NCBI GenBank assembly: GCA_031472005.1
Contig: PZJY01000003.1
Coordinates: forward strand, 1,922,001 to 1,986,000
Length of the DNA stretch: 64,000 nt
Reading direction: 5' to 3'
Origin: Tetracladium setigerum
Taxonomy: Eukaryota; Ascomycota; Leotiomycetes; Helotiales
Numbering within the stretch: the stretch's first letter is position 1; the number at the start of each line of letters is the position of its first letter. Below are positions 59,675-64,000 of the stretch, piece after piece. Both the position numbers and the translations under genes were made by a program. The notes under the pieces are model-generated. The model searched no databases. It worked only from the letters and a program-made list of their open reading frames with translations, and was not told the origin of the DNA.

Positions 59675-61777
59675 TTAACGGCTTGTAGCTCTAGTAATTG
59701 CAAAAACGCCCACAATAACAACAGCAAGAGTCACGATTGCGCCCGGGAGGAGGAGCTCGTTGGGTACACCAGCAATAACTTGTTCCTCGATAGGCTTGGC
59801 CTTCGATCTTCTCGATCTCACAGGAGCTTCCTCCTCACTCTCTTCCTCGTCCTCCGAGACTGGACGTCTTCTCTCCCGGATAGTCGGAGCTGGTGGTGTT
59901 GGAAGCTGGGCCTGGGGTTCGAGTGTTGACGAAATTGGTGGCTTCTCCGGGTCATGAACAAACAAGTCAACTTTATCTCTTCGGCCTTGTCGTGCAAGAA
60001 CAATAGCTTCGAAAAGGTCCTGGTCAGTTGTAATGGAAACGGTGTCGCCTTCGTCATCTAAGTAGCTAAGGGCATATCCAGAAGCTCCAAGCGTTCCATC
60101 TTCGAATGTACTAGCACCCCAACTGCGTCAACCTCGGCGCCCAGCTTTGCGGTGACCGACGCGATCAGCTCAGCCATTCCATGAGATGCGGTGACTTGAA
60201 GTCTGTGAACTCGGCCACTCGGTGCCTTAAACTTGAATGGGAATGGGACTTCCTCAGGTGCCAGATCAGCTCGCCCTGCAACGGATTGAGCGGGTGAATC
60301 AATGCCAACGTGCGAAGCAGAATCACCGGGAGCAACGCTGGCATCCAAAATGCGCTCATGGCCTCGGGAGAGATCAGGGGACATCAATGATCTTGCGGTT
60401 GTGGTGTGGTGATGGCTTCCTTCCCAGACATTACAGATTCGGTTTCATTATCAAGAGAGAGCCAGAACTTGTTCCACGCTGGGCCTTCGCTGTCGCCCGT
60501 CGACATGGTGTTAATTTGTTCGAGAGTGGCGTAGGTGAGTTTCAGCACGTCAACCATGCCAACAATCTCACCTCCATCGTTCATGACTGGAAGATTGAGG
60601 TAATGCCCGTCTATTGTTCTTAGAATCGACTCAAAATTAAGATTGGGATAAACTTACCATGCATCTTTCTCAACGCAGCTTGAATGCTCATATCCATAGG
60701 CGCAAAATCTGGGTGAGGTGTCATAACACGAACGACACTGCAGTTGGCAGGGTCTAGTCCAGGAGCAATAACACGGAGGACCACGTCCTTGCTCGTGAAG
60801 ATACCAGTGATTGAGCCATTATCTTGCACCAAAACGGCCGTGGTATGGTTTTCCTTCATGAGCGCCGCAGCCTCCTTGACGGAAGTGCGTACCGAGACAG
60901 TCGTTGGGGGTCTGCCGTCGAGAACCGATTCGAGGGTAGGCCCAGACATCTTTGATCGCAGAGCCTCCACATACTGAATGATTTGCTGAGGTTGGCTGGA
61001 TCCCAACTCAGATTGCACACCCTCCAATGCATCATAGAGCTTCCTGGAAGAGGAATATGCTCTTTCCAATTTCTCCATGGCATCGTAGAAGCATTTTGTG
61101 ATGTCGAGAATACCCGAGATGTCTTGATTCTCGTCCATCACCGGCAAATGGCGAAATCCTTTCCTCACCATGAGGTCTAGAGCATCGGTAGCGCTGGTAT
61201 CTGTTCGCGCACAGAGAGGGTTCTTGGTCATGATCTCCGCGATGGTAACGCTGCTGGCCTTGACACCAGCTCCCACTACTCGGAAAGCCAGATCCTTGGC
61301 TGTGAAGATACCAGCGATACGGTCATCGTCGTCCGTAACCAACACGCAGTCCTCCCTCTTAGCTGCCATCAACTGTGCTGCCTCTGCCACGGTGGTGTTG
61401 GGTTTTATCTGTAGAGCTTGGGAAGGTCGGAGGGCAAGAACAGTCCCAGGGGGGGCTTTTCGAGTCTGTCGTGCTCGACTAGTTGTATGCTTCTTCTTGA
61501 GCAGATCCGTCTCGATCTTTCTGCGGATTGCCTGCGCATATATTAGCAAACTTACATAGTAACAGCGGCTTGTAAACAAACATACCTCATCCCTCTTCGT
61601 TTGCTTTTGCCGACTTGCACTCATGGTTGATCCTCCAGCTTCGCTTTGTGCAGTTGAGGTATGTTCAAGGGCTGGACGTGGAATACTAGAAGCTGGGCTA
61701 TTGGTGAAAGCAGGTACAGTTCCTCGAGCCTGGTTTCGGTTGGGCGTCCCCCTCATGGTTCCTGCGCTAGAAGCCAT
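59675..61777 (-). CDS. CBS-PB1 protein with C-terminal membrane anchor (two frame breaks)
   Basis: Three minus-strand exons: 61777-61586, 61531-60658 and 60610-59675, with introns of 54 and 47 bp. The start is the ATG at 61777 (MASSAGTMRGTPNRN). Four CBS motifs (energy or nucleotide sensing) span about 91-375: DDRIAGIFTAKDLAFRVV, GFRHLPVMDENQDISGILD, GSITGIFTSKDVVLRVIA and YLNLPVMNDGGEIVGMVDVL. A PB1 domain for protein-protein interaction follows near 470-580 (PFKFKAPSGRVHRLQVTAS, YLDDEGDTVSITTDQDLFEA). A final hydrophobic helix near 640-660 (LLLPGAIVTLAVVIVGVFAI) suggests a tail anchor. The frame breaks at the plus-strand C3 run 60423-60425 and C4 run 60117-60120. One extra base at each restores the SLMSPDLSRG linker and the PB1 domain, with a 2004-base total, 667 aa. 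As written it is three fragments. Confidence 0.88.
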
Positions 61778-62560
61778 GATGTTTATGCGTAATAAATCGG
61801 GAGGAGATTGGGTGGGAGGTAGGGATGGCCGCTGTTGTTTGCAGTGCAAGGTGAATGCAGAGGTGTGGAACAATAGAGAAAGAGCTATTGAGTAGCAGTG
61901 GTCAGATCCAACAGAGTCAATCCGGCCAAGTAAACCCGCTCGAGGTTATACTTTGAAGTCTTGCAGTCTGCTTGCTTCTGTTGAAAAACAAAAACAAGTT
62001 CCGATGACTTTGTCCGGAGGTTGATCGCCAAGGTCCGTTGAGGCTGCCGAAGGTTTTGTGATGGTTGCTATGGGGAACAGGTTTGTTTACTTTTGGCGCT
62101 AGCCCCAACTCGCGAGTCTATGAATACTCATGAACCTCAAACTCCACCTATCTTTCGCCTCTTCCACCACCAAACCTCTCTACCCATCTCCACACACAGA
62201 AGCAAGAATCAAATACCAAAGAACCAAAGACAAAACTTCCCTACACATCGCCCTTCCTCTGGTCGAAGCCATCTAAACTCCCACCCTCTCCCAACTTCCA
62301 CCCGGCCTGAGAAGGGCCCAAACCAACCCAGACAGACTCACAGAGTCTAGACAACTGCTGAGCAGTCCTACGATCTTTAATTTGCCCGGCCTTACGGCTT
62401 GCGCTGCGTGAGGTATGCACTCTATGCTGGATATGACAGTCTAGCGAGTGAAACGAGAATGTATGTTGACATTCTTCTCTCTCACAGTTTCGGAACCCAA
62501 GGTTTGCTTAACTGCAATACTTTACAATCGACAACCATCCGAACTCCTCGAGCATTTAAA
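61778..62560. promoter_or_regulatory. Shared divergent promoter of CBS-PB1 and C2H2 factor genes
   Basis: A 783 bp interval between opposed start codons. The half next to the C2H2 gene is C/A/T-rich (about 62120-62350), as in long fungal leaders. A plausible 75 bp 5'-leader intron lies at 62413-62487 (GTATGC to CTCTCACAG); it would remove an in-frame upstream ATG. Inferred from sequence only. Confidence 0.4.
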
Positions 62561-64000
62561 ATGCTGTCCAATCCTACCAACAACCTTCACAATCGACAAC
62601 GACAACACCGACGACAACAATCAACGCCAACGGCTTTTGAGCCAGTGAAGGTCCCCAACCTGCCCAACCTCCAGAGACATGGATCCCACCGCCGTGGAAT
62701 GTCTCTGGATCTTCGACGACGCCAATCACCACCGCAGGAAATCAACCATACTAACCAAGGATACACAACGACACCACAGCATATTTTGCAAGAAACGCAG
62801 CCGCAAAGACTGACTCGCCCGGGCCCGAGTCAGCAGTATACTACTTACAACAATGACGAGAACTATTTACAGTCGCCAGCCGTCACCCCACACAGACAAT
62901 CTTTTGATGCCGGAATGTATCGGGGTGAACAGAACCAGTACGCATATTCCGGCCCAATCAACACAATGAATGTCAACCCCAGTGCTTTCCATGGGGGCAA
63001 TGACTTCAATCTTTTTTCCAACGATGCCATCTTAACTCCATTCATGGATTTTTCTTCGGTACTAGAAGGAGAGACGTACAATGGAGGGCACAGTAGGAGT
63101 TCCTCCAATGCCTCTAACGGGAGGAGGATCAGTGGTGGCATCGTGGACAGAGTGGCACAATTTGAACAATTGGCTCTGAAATCGCCGCATAGACCTATCA
63201 CGCCTCCAAACCAACACGTATCTAGTAAGTTTCTTCTTGTCGTTTGATTTCACTATACTAATGACCACAGCATACTACCCTCCAACTCCAATGGAGACCC
63301 CTCACAACAGGACCATCAAACAAGAGCACATCAACCGTAGATTTCTGGATTCTTACGACAGTTCCATGGAAGAGACGATCAAGCCAAGATCAAATCGCCG
63401 TGCCAGAGGTGTGTTTGATGATATGCGGAGAGAAGCAGAGCATAGTAACCTTCCTACACCTCCCCGAGCTAGTCAATTGTCAAGTAACTTCGATTCTGCT
63501 CAAATGTCAACTCCAACTTACATGAGCCAACACAACTTAAACATGGATTTCTTGAAGGTAGAGAGCCACGATGGGATGCACTACTCCCCACTCTCAGCTG
63601 ATATCTCACCTGCCGTTTCGTACCATTCTTCTCCAGGTCAGGAGATTGCCATGTTTGCCGAATCGTTCATCAACGCGCCAGCTCTTCAGCCAGAGATGAG
63701 CTACCCTGAACCACCTTCGCACACACAAATTTCTCTCTCCCATGCGACTTCGCCAACTAATAGCTACCGACGCTCTGAGTCCATTTCGAGTATCAACGAG
63801 GAAACCATCGCAGATACTGGCATTACAATCGATGACATCGCAGTCCATATCTCTGGTCCAGATCCAGCTGACGGGAAGTGGCTATGCTTGTTTGAAGATT
63901 GTGGAAAGAAATTCGGTCGCAAGGAAAATATCAAATCTCACGTTCAGACACATCTTGGGGACAGGCAATTCCAATGCCCACATTGCAACAACCGTTTTGT
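62561..64000 (+). CDS. C2H2 zinc-finger transcription factor, ACE2/SWI5-like (truncated by window end)
   Basis: Two exons seen, 62561-63224 and 63271 to the window edge, with a 46 bp intron (GTAAGT...ACTAATG...CACAG). The start at 62561 (MLSNPTNNLHN) follows TTTAAA; the frame is open upstream but less plausible. The first 440 residues are low-complexity: basic, Gln/Asn- and Ser/Pro-rich, with short proline-directed sites (SPAVTPHR, PITPP, TPPR, ATSPTNS) typical of kinase-regulated factors. The first C2H2 finger is complete (CLFEDCGKKFGRKENIKSH with QTH), with C-x4-C and H-x3-H spacing. A second starts with CPHC before the cut. The finger KKFGRKENIKSHVQTHLGDR is like the ACE2/SWI5 type. The gene continues beyond 64000. 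Confidence 0.8.

Overview
The window is nuclear DNA of a filamentous ascomycete (Pezizomycotina; a Leotiomycetes-like fungus is my best guess). Genes have short GT-AG introns (about 42-115 bp, usually with a CTAAC/CTGAC-type branch point), A-rich contexts before ATG, and proteins typical of such fungi: POL2, COX20, CCT7, SPT10, mitochondrial uS2, a Zn2Cys6 regulator, an HsbA-like protein and a CBS-PB1 protein. I saw no tRNA, rRNA, transposon or CRISPR array. Exon boundaries below were worked out by hand from splice sites, phase and protein-family continuity.

Layout. 0.4-7.7 kb: secreted alpha/beta hydrolase (+), zinc-type oxidoreductase (-), secreted metallo-beta-lactamase-fold hydrolase (+), HsbA-like protein (-). 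9.7-24.7 kb: ankyrin protein (-), uncharacterised charged protein (+), COX20 (-) divergent from POL2 (+), small uncharacterised protein (+). 25-29.4 kb: degenerate CAX-type membrane protein (-) and PLC-like phosphodiesterase (-). 30.9-47.5 kb: three very large co-oriented genes, A (DUF6603 family, 1738 aa), B (1194 aa) and C (1368 aa), with a tetraspan membrane protein (-) between A and B. 48.2-64 kb: CCT7 (+), SPT10 (-), Zn2Cys6 factor (-), a 3.4 kb gene-poor stretch, mitochondrial uS2 (-), CBS-PB1 protein (-), and the 5' part of a C2H2 factor (+) cut by the window end.

The A/B/C locus is the most unusual content. Three giant proteins, without signal peptides or obvious membrane spans, lie in a row on one strand over 16.6 kb. 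Only A has a domain I can name, and that is a domain of unknown function. They look like parts of one uncharacterised, probably intracellular, system with a bacterial flavour.

A second pattern affects every reading of this window. Nine times, in seven genes (hydrolase, COX20, POL2, A twice, B, C, CBS-PB1 twice), the frame is lost at a short homopolymer run. In each case one extra base in the run restores the family sequence and makes the summed exon length a multiple of three. All nine are losses and none is a gain, and POL2 is essential. I read this as systematic homopolymer under-calling in the assembly, not gene decay, so these genes are annotated as intact CDS with the break noted.
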